Origin: Eubacterium sp.
Lineage (GTDB): Bacteria > Bacillota > Clostridia > Lachnospirales > Lachnospiraceae
DNA length: 32,359 nucleotides
Direction: 5' to 3'
NCBI GenBank assembly: GCA_024696635.1
Contig: JAILGP010000075.1
Span: forward strand, 1-32,359
Shown: one piece after another, positions 1 to 8,212 of the stretch
Position numbering within the stretch: the first letter of the stretch is position 1
Layout of the letters: each line of letters begins with the position of its first letter
The notes under the pieces: generated by a model
Databases searched by the model: none
The model's input: only the letters and a program-made list of their open reading frames with translations
Told to the model about the DNA's origin: nothing
Program-made: the position numbers and the translations under genes

Positions 1-278
1 TGCATTTTATTACTTTTATATCGTTTTACAAATCAGTATTTTAGTCTATAAATTTTTATTTTACAGTAATAATATGAATTCTTCTACAAAAATTATGATA
101 TACATATCAAATGTAACTATGATAAATCAAGACTTGTCTCAAGTAATGAATCACCATGGTCCATAACAAATAATGTCCTGGTACTTTGGCTAAAGAATAT
201 AAAAAACAGAAAAATATAATAAAAAACACTAAAATTGTAATTAAATGTAAAGTATTGAAAGCATTTATTAAAAATATA
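1..278. other. AT-rich upstream region without a recognisable gene
   Basis: This is very AT-rich DNA between the window edge and the oadB-like promoter. I see no reading frame with a ribosome binding site, no tRNA and no convincing terminator hairpin. It probably holds the rest of the upstream regulatory region of the sodium-pump genes. Confidence 0.5.
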
Positions 279-287
279 TGTTACAAT
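279..287 (+). promoter_or_regulatory. Extended -10 promoter of the oadB-like gene
   Basis: TGTTACAAT at 279-287 is an extended -10 element (TG, one base, then TACAAT). It lies about 30 nt before the start codon. The best -35-like match, TTGAAA at 255-260, is 21 nt away, which is too far, so the extended -10 is probably the main determinant. An AAAGGGGG ribosome binding site follows at 303-310. Confidence 0.5.
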
Positions 288-317
288 ATATAGCACTAAT
301 TTAAAGGGGGAACTAAA

Positions 318-1451
318 ATGGGAGTATTTTCAGCACTCTTTTCCAATGTTCTTAATCTTGATTATAAGCAAATTATTATGTGGTTAATTGGAGGAATCCT
401 TATATACCTTGCTATCAAGAAAAAGATGGAACCAACATTACTGCTTCCCATAGGTTTTGGTGCCATTCTGGTAAACCTTCCTATGTCCGGAGCTATAACT
501 CAGAAAATAGGTGATATTGTTCAAGAGGGACCTATATCAATTCTTTTTGAAAGTGGTATAGCAAACGAACTTTTTCCACTCCTGCTTTTCGTAGGAATTG
601 GAGCAATGATTGATTTTGGTCCGCTTCTTTCTAATCCAAAGCTTATGATATTTGGAGCCGCTGCTCAGTTCGGTATATTCTTTACACTGAGCCTTGCTTC
701 ACTCTTTGGATTTGAGCTTCGTGATGCAGCATCAATTGCTATTATAGGTGCAGCCGATGGACCAACATCTATCTTCGTAGCCAACTATTTTGGTACTAAG
801 TATATCGGAGCAATCATAGTTGCAGCATATTCATATATGGCACTTGTTCCTATAGTACAGCCACCAATTATTAAGCTTCTTACCACCAAAAAGGAACGCC
901 AGATTAAGATGGAATATAATCCGGGAAATGTATCTCAGACTACAAAGATATTATTCCCAATATTTGTTACAATCCTCACTGGAATCGTAGCTCCAAATGC
1001 AGTTGCACTTATTGGTTTCCTTATGTTTGGTAACCTTATAAGGGAATGTGGTGTTTTGGAATCTCTTTCCAAATCAGCCCAGTCAGAGCTTGCAAACCTG
1101 GTAACATTATTCCTTGGAATTACAATAGCAGAAAAAATGCAGGCCGATGCTTTCCTTAATCCACAGACAATACTTATTCTTGTATTAGGACTTGTAGCAT
1201 TCATTTTCGATACAGCAGGTGGTGTAATATTTGCAAAAATCATTAATATTTTTGCTAAGAAAAAGATCAATCCTATGATCGGAGCAGCAGGAATATCCGC
1301 TTTCCCAATGTCTTCAAGAGTTGTACATAAGCTTGGACTTGAGGAAGATCCTACAAACTTCCTGCTCACTCATACAATCGGTATAAATGTATCTGGTCAG
1401 ATAGCTTCCGTTATTGCCGGAGGTCTTATCCTTAACCTGATACCTAGATAG
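318..1451 (+). CDS. oadB: Sodium-ion-translocating decarboxylase beta subunit (OadB/GcdB/MmdB family)
   Basis: A 377-residue, very hydrophobic protein that matches the OadB family over its full length. Family hallmarks seen are an N-terminal helix pair, a GIGAMIDFGP segment near residue 95, a GAADGPT motif near residue 144 and a GINVSGQIAS segment near residue 355. In known systems this subunit couples decarboxylation of a carboxybiotin carrier (oxaloacetate, methylmalonyl-CoA or glutaconyl-CoA) to Na+ export across the membrane. The start follows a strong AAAGGGGG site. The next gene begins 11 nt after the stop, and its AGGAGG overlaps this stop codon. No alpha subunit or biotin carrier is in the window, so the decarboxylase substrate cannot be assigned. 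Family assignment is firm; the exact enzyme is unknown. Confidence 0.9.
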   Translation: MGVFSALFSNVLNLDYKQIIMWLIGGILIYLAIKKKMEPTLLLPIGFGAILVNLPMSGAITQKIGDIVQEGPISILFESGIANELFPLLLFVGIGAMIDFGPLLSNPKLMIFGAAAQFGIFFTLSLASLFGFELRDAASIAIIGAADGPTSIFVANYFGTKYIGAIIVAAYSYMALVPIVQPPIIKLLTTKKERQIKMEYNPGNVSQTTKILFPIFVTILTGIVAPNAVALIGFLMFGNLIRECGVLESLSKSAQSELANLVTLFLGITIAEKMQADAFLNPQTILILVLGLVAFIFDTAGGVIFAKIINIFAKKKINPMIGAAGISAFPMSSRVVHKLGLEEDPTNFLLTHTIGINVSGQIASVIAGGLILNLIPR

Positions 1452-1462
1452 GAGGTCTTACC

Positions 1463-1762
1463 ATGAAAATTGACTTAAATGCATTTATGGATTCACTCCC
1501 AATCATGGGCGTAGGACTCTTGGGAATATTCATAGTAACCTTAGTTATCATTATCGGTATCTATATCTTAAAAGCCCTTACATCAAGAAGTGCTGATTCT
1601 GAAGCATCAGATAATAAGGAAAAGGATATAGAAGAAAAATACAATGAAATAGATAATAAATCCGATATGAAAAAAGAATCCGCTATGGATCTTATGAAAG
1701 AAAAAGAGAAAAAGGATTTCCTTAAAGAGGAAGAAAATAATTTTATTTCTCAGGATTTTTAA
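1463..1762 (+). CDS. OadG-like gamma subunit of the Na+-pump decarboxylase
   Basis: A 99-residue protein with one membrane helix (about residues 14-38: MGVGLLGIFIVTLVIIIGIY) followed by a highly charged Lys/Glu-rich cytoplasmic tail. This is the layout of OadG subunits, which anchor the carboxyltransferase to the beta subunit. Sequence similarity in this family is low, so the call rests on topology plus position directly after the OadB-like gene. Translation is probably coupled: AGGAGG at 1450-1455 overlaps the oadB stop TAG. The gene ends just before a bidirectional terminator. A generic single-pass membrane protein cannot be fully excluded. Confidence 0.7.
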   Translation: MKIDLNAFMDSLPIMGVGLLGIFIVTLVIIIGIYILKALTSRSADSEASDNKEKDIEEKYNEIDNKSDMKKESAMDLMKEKEKKDFLKEEENNFISQDF

Positions 1763-1793
1763 ACTATTGGAATTTTCTATTTATATGAATCTT

Positions 1794-1819
1794 GATTATT
1801 AATTATGATTATTAATTAT
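1794..1819. repeat. 13-bp perfect tandem duplication
   Basis: GATTATTAATTAT occurs twice back to back between the oadG-like stop and the terminator. It is probably a slippage product, with no evident function. Confidence 0.7.
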
Positions 1820-1831
1820 GATTTAAAATAT

Positions 1832-1866
1832 AAAAAAACGCAGACCATTTTGATCTGCGTTTTTTA
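1832..1866. terminator. Bidirectional intrinsic terminator between convergent genes
   Basis: CGCAGA (1839-1844) pairs with TCTGCG (1854-1859). An A-run on the left (1832-1838) and a T-run on the right (1860-1865) extend the stem and make it work in both directions. It serves the oadB/oadG-like pair on the plus strand and the hybrid kinase on the minus strand. Confidence 0.85.
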
Positions 1867-1923
1867 TATGTAATCATAAACCTCAATCTACCAAATCAAT
1901 ACTCATGATATAATAATCATTAT

Positions 1924-4803
1924 TTAATCACTAACCTTAATTACTTTACCAAGCATGTTACATATATCAATGTAATCATTAATAAAAGAATCTGCATTTG
2001 CATAAATAAAATCTGTATTCATATCCTTGGCAGCAAATTCATGTTCCTTTGCTCTTTGGCTGAAGTCCTTAAGTCCAATGGTTGCCATGGAACTCTTAAT
2101 TGAATGGGAATCTATCTGATAAGCCTTAATATCCTTTTCTTCAAGGCTCTTTCTCATTCTGTCTACACGGTCCTGACACTCTTTTACTAAATCACCCAGG
2201 ATTTCCTCAAGCAGTTCCTCGTCTCCACCACAATGTGTAAGAGCTGTACTATAATCAAGTCCCTCTATCGAAGAAAGTCTGTCCTTTATAGATTTATTTT
2301 TATCATAGACTTGTCCGCCTGAAATACTATCTATCTGTCCAGCCTTATCATAAGCTTTTTCACCTGTATTACTATCTATTGGAGAATATGATTGGGCAGA
2401 TGCTTTACCAGGCGACCTAGAAGACGAATTTGCAGATGCTTTTGTATCTGCTTCTTTTTCCAGGAGTTTAAGCATTTCCTCTCCCTCAATCACCTTAGTC
2501 TTAGGAAGCATATTTTTCACAACCTCCTCAAGAACCTTTGAATCCAGAGGTTTAGTAAGATAATCATCAAAGCCCTCATCTATATAAAGCTGTCTGCTTC
2601 CAGCCACTGCATTTGCTGTAAGTACAATAGCCTTGGTATCCTTATTAAGTGAATCAGGTTCTTTTCTGATTATGTGAAGACTTTCTATACCATCCGGTTC
2701 CGGCATCATATGGTCCATAAGAATAAGATCATATTTATTCCTTTTACAGAATTCTATAGCACTCTTTCCTGTACTACAAAGATCCGGAACTATTTTATTT
2801 TTCTTAAGGAATAGCTTAACAATTGTAAGATTGGACTGGTTATCATCAACCGCAAGAATCCTGGCATCAGGAGCTATGAAGCTGCAGGTATCAGCATATT
2901 CCGCCTTGCTTATCCTCTTATCCATAAAGTCCTTACCAAGAGCTGTCTTATTCTTATAGGTTACCGGAAGCTTAACCCAGAACTCTGAACCGATTCCGTA
3001 TTGGCTTTCAACTCCCAGCTCACCATTCATTGAAGCGACTATGCTCTTTACTATGGCAAGACCAAGTCCTGTTCCTTCAATACTTGCATTTGACTTAATA
3101 TCCGCTCTTGAAAATGCCTCGAAAAGACCTTCCTGATCTTCCTCAGGAATTCCCTTTCCTGTATCCTTAACAGCAAGCTTTAAGGTATATCCATCCTCTG
3201 TATACTCTCCATCTACCTTTAGGATAATCTGTCCTTTTTCCGTATATTTAACAGCATTATTAAGGAAGTTAATAAGAATCTGTCTTATCCTGAATTCATC
3301 ACTAAAGATTTGATCAGGTACATCCTCACCTATAATAGTATCCAGCCTTAAGTCCTTCTCCTCTGCCCTTTCCTTAATAAGGGAAATGACATCATACAGC
3401 ATATCTGACATAAGAAAATCAGTATTATTTATTTCCAGTTTACCTGCTTCAATCTTGGTAAAATCAAGTACATCATTTACCAGCATAAGGAGCATTTTAC
3501 CTGAAGATTTAATAGTTTTGGAGTATTCCTCTATTGTCTTATCATCATTTTCCCTAAGTATCATCTCATTCATTCCAAGAATGGAATTAATAGGTGTCCT
3601 TATCTCATGAGACATACTTGCCAGAAACTTGGTTTTAGCCTCGGATATATCAATGGCATGCTGTTTTTCCATATTTATCTTCCTAAGGTCATGAACCTGC
3701 TGGACAACAATAAATGTAAGAAGGAAGGCAAGCCCTACAACCATAAGAATTGTATCCTTCATGAAGGCAAACTCAAATATAACATTTATCAGCTCAATCA
3801 GACAGCCCACAAGAAATCCAAGGAAACCTATAAATGTATAATGATAGGAAACTGTATTTCCACGCAGGGCATCTATGATCAGAATGGCTATACCCGCTAC
3901 TGACAAAATCACCAGAACTGCGTTAGCCTCATTAAGTACATTGTAGAAGGGCAATATACCTGTAAAATGAAGTATAGGCCAAACCAGAACGTTGAGTATG
4001 GATATGATAAGTGTAACAATTTTAAATTTTTTATAACGTCCTCTTTGTATGGAAAATAGATATATGGCAAGTCCCAGAGGAATTATAAGGCAAAACATAA
4101 AGCTAAGGAGGCCATTCACATGATTCACTCCAAATACAAATGGGAATAAAAATGAATCCGTTATAAGCCAGGCTGCTATGGAAAATATTCCCAGTGCGCC
4201 GTACATCATATCTATTCTTTGCTTCATTATTATTCTGAGAACAATACTTACAACAAAGGATACAAATGAAAATATGAGAACTATAAAGGCAAGAACGAAG
4301 GAAACTCCGCTTGTTTTCAGAAGATAATTCATTGCCCCTGACCGGGTACTGATGAATACCTCTGGGATATCCTTATCAAAGTCCAGAACTGATTTTCTTT
4401 CTATTACAATCTGACAGCCAGAATCTCCTTCTTCAAGAGGAACCGAAAATAAAAATCTTTTAAATGAACCACCTGGCACATTAATATCTCTTTCTGAAAT
4501 AAAATCTTTTCTGAACTGACCATTTATATAAACTATAGCATCCCTACGTGTATCAAAATAAAGATATTCTCTTCCCTTTATATTCTTTGGAAGGGTGGCT
4601 TTTATGGTTTGATCACCATTTTCTCCATAAGAGACCTCCCAATTTCCTACAAACTGAACAGGCTCACTTTCTATGGGATCACTTTTATTAATCAGGCCAT
4701 AATACACAAAAATAAAGGCATTAAAAATAAGCACAAAAAAGAGCAGCAGCTTTACTGCCCCAATGCTTATCTCATATAGCCCTTTACCCTTTTTCTCCTT
4801 CAT
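1924..4803 (-). CDS. Hybrid sensor histidine kinase with 7TM sensor, receiver and HPt domains
   Basis: The start is taken at the ATG at 4803, preceded by AGGAAGGG (959 residues); an in-frame ATG at 4848 has no good ribosome binding site. Order of domains: an N-terminal helix (about 12-35), an extracytoplasmic beta-rich domain (about 40-160), six further helices (about 165-375) resembling the 7TMR-DISM layout, a HisKA domain with His399 in the MSHEIRTP motif, a HATPase domain with N and G boxes (NFLNNAVKYT, GTGLGLAIVK), a receiver with Asp697 in LILMDHMMP, a polar Ser/Gly/Asp-rich linker, and an HPt domain with His900 in DSHSIKSSM. It therefore carries a complete His-Asp-His relay but no output domain, so the final response regulator must be elsewhere. 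The ligand is unknown. It ends at a terminator shared with the oad genes and follows its own upstream terminator. Confidence 0.9.
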   Translation of the reverse strand: MKEKKGKGLYEISIGAVKLLLFFVLIFNAFIFVYYGLINKSDPIESEPVQFVGNWEVSYGENGDQTIKATLPKNIKGREYLYFDTRRDAIVYINGQFRKDFISERDINVPGGSFKRFLFSVPLEEGDSGCQIVIERKSVLDFDKDIPEVFISTRSGAMNYLLKTSGVSFVLAFIVLIFSFVSFVVSIVLRIIMKQRIDMMYGALGIFSIAAWLITDSFLFPFVFGVNHVNGLLSFMFCLIIPLGLAIYLFSIQRGRYKKFKIVTLIISILNVLVWPILHFTGILPFYNVLNEANAVLVILSVAGIAILIIDALRGNTVSYHYTFIGFLGFLVGCLIELINVIFEFAFMKDTILMVVGLAFLLTFIVVQQVHDLRKINMEKQHAIDISEAKTKFLASMSHEIRTPINSILGMNEMILRENDDKTIEEYSKTIKSSGKMLLMLVNDVLDFTKIEAGKLEINNTDFLMSDMLYDVISLIKERAEEKDLRLDTIIGEDVPDQIFSDEFRIRQILINFLNNAVKYTEKGQIILKVDGEYTEDGYTLKLAVKDTGKGIPEEDQEGLFEAFSRADIKSNASIEGTGLGLAIVKSIVASMNGELGVESQYGIGSEFWVKLPVTYKNKTALGKDFMDKRISKAEYADTCSFIAPDARILAVDDNQSNLTIVKLFLKKNKIVPDLCSTGKSAIEFCKRNKYDLILMDHMMPEPDGIESLHIIRKEPDSLNKDTKAIVLTANAVAGSRQLYIDEGFDDYLTKPLDSKVLEEVVKNMLPKTKVIEGEEMLKLLEKEADTKASANSSSRSPGKASAQSYSPIDSNTGEKAYDKAGQIDSISGGQVYDKNKSIKDRLSSIEGLDYSTALTHCGGDEELLEEILGDLVKECQDRVDRMRKSLEEKDIKAYQIDSHSIKSSMATIGLKDFSQRAKEHEFAAKDMNTDFIYANADSFINDYIDICNMLGKVIKVSD

Positions 4804-4921
4804 ATAAATACCCTTCCTATACTGGAAATTTATGAACATAAAGAGCACAAATCCCCACTTTAAACCCTAAATATTTTAATATTATATCATAATAGGATTG
4901 GGCTTTATATACATTTTTATT

Positions 4922-4957
4922 ACAAAAATGAGCCCGCTTTATTGGCAGGCTCATAAA
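4922..4957 (-). terminator. Intrinsic terminator after the SBP-permease gene
   Basis: On the minus strand a nine-pair stem (4929-4937 with 4945-4953, one G-U pair, loop CAATAAA) is followed by TTTTT (4928-4924). It lies between the permease-fusion stop (4964) and the hybrid-kinase start (4803), so the kinase is probably transcribed from its own promoter in the remaining ~120 nt. Confidence 0.75.
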
Positions 4958-4963
4958 AGTATA

Positions 4964-6703
4964 TCATCTATCAGGTCTGAAAATATGAGTGATCAGCTTG
5001 ATAATTATTATATAAAGAAGTGTTGTTGCAATAAGAGGCATCACAGTTTCAAGACTTTCAAGTCTTATTTTATCAAAGGTCTTAACCATATCCTGGACTG
5101 CAACATATCCAACTACGGCTGAAGTCTTAATCAGTGTCACTAAATCATCTCTAAAGTCCTCTAAGATATCATTTCCACAGGCCTTAAAGAGTCTTTTTAC
5201 AAATCCTATATCATCATAGTATTCAAGTCTGTAATCCTCTGCGATTTTTCCCTCTTCGACTCTCCTTGAGTTTTTGTCTATATTTTTATAGCACATTATG
5301 GCAAAATCAAGAGTAAAGCCTGTAACTGAGGCTATAATTCCTCCCACCGCAAATCTTTTATAAAATGCATAATAAACAATTATTATAAGCATAACTGCGG
5401 GAATGCCATGAAGCAACCATACAATCACCTTGGATATGATCTGATTTACCAGATATCCTCTCTTGGATCCCTTATAAAGAAGGAAACCCAGGGGAGCCCC
5501 CAGAAGAACTGAACAAAAGCTTATAGCCAGTGTCATCAGAAGACCCTTAAGGAGCTGGACATATCTTCTTTCTTCAACAAATGATTTTGTGAAATGTCTT
5601 ATAAAACGGGTTATTCCCTTGGCTGACTTGTCAACCTCATCGCTTGCATTTAAACCTAATTTAACCGCATCCAGACTATCAGGATTTAGAATACAAATAG
5701 CCGCTCCCCCTGAATAAATTGATTTACCAAAATAAAGTGACTCTGCCCTTTCCTCAGTTATGGTTATTCCGCCACAGGCCATATCATATTTTTCTTTTGA
5801 TACGCCTTTAAGCATCTTGGAAAATTCCTTCATTTCGTAGGAAACCTTATAATCATACTCCTGACAGAATCCATTGATTATATCTATCTCATATCCCACA
5901 GGTTTTCCTGCAGACAGGTAGGCAAATGGAATACTTTCTCCGTCATGAATTGCCAGCTTTATAACTTTTGAGGAGTCTTTATCTTTTGAATTATCCTTTT
6001 CTTGGGAATCTTCTTCTTGGGAATCTTCTGAAATCAGAGGCAGGTCCTGACTTTTCTTATTATCCGTTCTGTTTCCAAACCATTTTTCGTCAAGGGCTTC
6101 AAGAGAACCATCAGACTTAAGCTTATCTACATATTCATCAAATTCTTTACGTAGCTTGTCGCCTTCTTCATTTTTAGGAAATATAAATGAATAGTCAGAT
6201 GCTTCTAAGTATTCATCAACCATTATAAATAAATCTGTGGACCTCATCATGGATCTTATTATTGCATCATCATCCACCACCGCATCAACCTTGCCATGGG
6301 TCAGGGCCTTGAAGGTATCCTCTCTTGAATCATAATATTTTATATCCGCCTCAGGCAGATGTTCCTTAATCATATGGTCAAAAACATATCCCTTTACAAC
6401 GCCTATTTTAATGTCCTTATTATTAAATTCATCTATATCTAATGATTCTAATGATTCTGATTCTGGTGTTTCTGATTCTAATGATTCTGATCCTGAAGCT
6501 TCTGATTCTAATGATTCTGATTCCGGCGCTTCTGATTCCGGCGCTTCTGATTCAAAAGTTACTGTATTGGACTTGGCATTAACCCCAGACTTTCCTATAT
6601 AACTACCTGTAAATCTTCCTATAAGTATTCCTGCAAACAGTCCTATAAGGCAGATGACAAGACACCTATATAAGGAAGATTTTTTTAATCCTTTAAAACG
6701 CAT
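4964..6703 (-). CDS. Fused amino-acid-type substrate-binding (lobes in swapped order) and ABC permease protein
   Basis: 579 residues from the ATG at 6703; a GTG at 6706 is only one base from the AAGGTGGAG site, so ATG is preferred. Order seen: membrane anchor (about 13-35), Ser/Glu/Pro repeat linker (51-90), a segment matching the second lobe and closing helix of SBP_bac_3 proteins (93-211, ending DEKWFGN), an acidic linker (214-245), a segment matching the first lobe (246-340, with ITITEERAE carrying the usual Arg, here Arg319), and a HisM/GlnP-type permease (380-573). The second lobe precedes the first, which is a circular permutation. The usual amino-acid-binding Arg and Asp (VDAVVDDD) are both present. 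The EAA loop that contacts the ATPase is weakly conserved, and no ATPase gene is adjacent. It could import a polar amino acid or act as a sensor. The start overlaps the upstream stop (TGATG), indicating translational coupling. Confidence 0.75.
   Translation of the reverse strand: MRFKGLKKSSLYRCLVICLIGLFAGILIGRFTGSYIGKSGVNAKSNTVTFESEAPESEAPESESLESEASGSESLESETPESESLESLDIDEFNNKDIKIGVVKGYVFDHMIKEHLPEADIKYYDSREDTFKALTHGKVDAVVDDDAIIRSMMRSTDLFIMVDEYLEASDYSFIFPKNEEGDKLRKEFDEYVDKLKSDGSLEALDEKWFGNRTDNKKSQDLPLISEDSQEEDSQEKDNSKDKDSSKVIKLAIHDGESIPFAYLSAGKPVGYEIDIINGFCQEYDYKVSYEMKEFSKMLKGVSKEKYDMACGGITITEERAESLYFGKSIYSGGAAICILNPDSLDAVKLGLNASDEVDKSAKGITRFIRHFTKSFVEERRYVQLLKGLLMTLAISFCSVLLGAPLGFLLYKGSKRGYLVNQIISKVIVWLLHGIPAVMLIIIVYYAFYKRFAVGGIIASVTGFTLDFAIMCYKNIDKNSRRVEEGKIAEDYRLEYYDDIGFVKRLFKACGNDILEDFRDDLVTLIKTSAVVGYVAVQDMVKTFDKIRLESLETVMPLIATTLLYIIIIKLITHIFRPDR
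6435..6555 (-). repeat. Degenerate tandem repeats encoding a Ser/Glu-rich linker
   Basis: Repeats built on GATTCTAATGATTCTGATTC (plus strand) encode the ESEAPESE/ESLESE linker (about residues 51-88) of the SBP-permease protein. Unit lengths are multiples of three, so changes in copy number would keep the frame. The linker joins the membrane anchor to the extracytoplasmic domain. Confidence 0.7.
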
Positions 6704-8022
6704 CACTCTCCACCTTTCTCGCCTGCACAGGCTTGCTCTATCTCATCTGCATATGCAGCCCTATCAAATGAAAGTGTAAAATAGTTATCACAATATGGAT
6801 CATATGGGACTTCATAAAATCTAAGCCATGCATAACAGGCATCTACCACGGTTGGTGCATTTCTAAGCTTATTATCCAGGGCTTTAAAATCATCGCTTTT
6901 AAGCAGATATATTATGTAATAAGCCTGCATTTCCGGGTCTGCTATATTGAATCTGTAATCCTCTCCTCTTCCTCCAGGCGAAAACCATTGCTCTGCGTAC
7001 TGGTAAAGCTCCTCCTTTTTAACATAGGCAGTATACTGAGCATATCCATAGCCACCGTCCACATTTACCCATTGATAATAATCATTATAATAACCATTTG
7101 TAATCTCATGGGTTCTGGCTTCAAGGAAATCCTTTTTACTTATATCTCCACTATTTACACTGTCCGTATAAGACTGGTCATCCACAGACCACATCTCATT
7201 ATTGTAGTCCTCCAGATTACAGGCCTTGAATTTTGATTCTGCCCTAAGATTACACATTATACCAAGTACAGGAATTGTGTTGTTATCATAATATTCCATC
7301 AAGGTATTCCATAAGCGCTTCTGCTCATTAGTTCCGTCAGGATCAGAATAATGCTTTTCAGGTTTAAGAGTTTCTACCTTTTCATAGTTTGTATATTGAG
7401 TATAGGCTGCATCTGTTGGGCTTGCCTCCTGAGTCTTCTCTCTATCGCTATTGCTGTGTAGAACATTTGCTACAATAATAAAAAGGATCATAAGACATAC
7501 AAGACCAATGGCTATGGTTATTGCATTTCTTTTTCCAATCAGGTTATTAGGATCATTTTTAGCTTTCTTCAGGCGGTTTTCCAGAATAATCCGACGGTCA
7601 TGTTCACGTTTCTTTGCCTTTTCTTCATATGCTTTTCTCTTTTTTTCAATATCCTTTTTATGGTTTTCCCGTATTTTATCCTGCTTCTTTCTTGCGCTTG
7701 ATATCCTGTCATCTGTCTTCCTTGTCATATCACGAAGCTTTTCTTCTTTTTCCTCTTCACCCTTAACTATCTTTTCCTCTATAGTCTGGCGGTGATCACG
7801 GATTCTCTTATCTGTTTTTTCTCTTCCCCTTCTAAGGATTTCCTCATCCAGCTTTCTAAGAGAATCCAATCTGTCATCATTTTTTTCCAGAAACTTTTCC
7901 CGCCTTTTAATTTCAGCTTCCAGTTTCTCCATGTTCTTCTTATATGACATTTCAGCCTTCTCTATATGAGGGCTGTTATTTTGTTTATTTTTATCTTTGG
8001 GATTATTCTTTGAATCTGACAT
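6703..8022 (-). CDS. Membrane-anchored protein with extracellular phage-tail-lysozyme-like domain
   Basis: 439 residues. Residues 1-160 are extremely charged (Lys/Glu/Arg) and predicted coiled coil. One membrane helix follows (about 168-190), then a short polar linker and a C-terminal domain (about 230-430) resembling phage tail lysozyme (Phage_lysozyme2): LWNTLMEYYDNN, LGIMCNLRAESKF and GGYGYAQYT. Glu262 in NLRAES is the expected catalytic acid. With no signal peptide and basic N-terminal residues, the coiled coil should be cytoplasmic and the lytic domain outside, so it is probably a cell-wall hydrolase held at the membrane and possibly positioned by a cytoplasmic partner. Start supported by AAGGTG seven nt upstream. 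The stop overlaps the next start (TGATG). It is a single cellular gene with no phage genes around it. Domain match is recognised by eye; activity is inferred. Confidence 0.75.
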   Translation of the reverse strand: MSDSKNNPKDKNKQNNSPHIEKAEMSYKKNMEKLEAEIKRREKFLEKNDDRLDSLRKLDEEILRRGREKTDKRIRDHRQTIEEKIVKGEEEKEEKLRDMTRKTDDRISSARKKQDKIRENHKKDIEKKRKAYEEKAKKREHDRRIILENRLKKAKNDPNNLIGKRNAITIAIGLVCLMILFIIVANVLHSNSDREKTQEASPTDAAYTQYTNYEKVETLKPEKHYSDPDGTNEQKRLWNTLMEYYDNNTIPVLGIMCNLRAESKFKACNLEDYNNEMWSVDDQSYTDSVNSGDISKKDFLEARTHEITNGYYNDYYQWVNVDGGYGYAQYTAYVKKEELYQYAEQWFSPGGRGEDYRFNIADPEMQAYYIIYLLKSDDFKALDNKLRNAPTVVDACYAWLRFYEVPYDPYCDNYFTLSFDRAAYADEIEQACAGEKGGE

Positions 8023-8212
8023 GCAGTCACCTTCTTGATATTATTAATTGATGTATATGAATTAGGCCCTTGATTTAGTTTTTTATACTCTATTTCAAGA
8101 ATCTCCACAGGAGCAACCTCTGATATATCAATAACTATTTTATTCTAACATAATTATCCAAGGTATTCTCATAATTTTTAATATTATTTAAAATATGTGA
8201 AGGAATAAGAAA
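8023..8212. other. Intergenic gap before the lysozyme-like gene
   Basis: 190 nt between the LtaS-like stop and the lysozyme-like start. It carries the AAGGTG ribosome binding site of the latter. I see no clear terminator hairpin and no convincing -35/-10 pair, so read-through from upstream is possible. Confidence 0.4.

Noticed and set aside
7451-7795. 114-residue plus-strand frame opposite the lysozyme-like gene
   Set aside because: It is the antisense shadow of the Lys/Glu-rich coiled coil (giving Phe/Ser/Arg-rich protein), with no start signals.
6703-8022. Prophage remnant, suggested by the phage-tail-lysozyme-like domain
   Set aside because: No other phage genes, integrase or attachment sites flank it, and the protein has a membrane anchor and is coupled to a cellular transporter gene.
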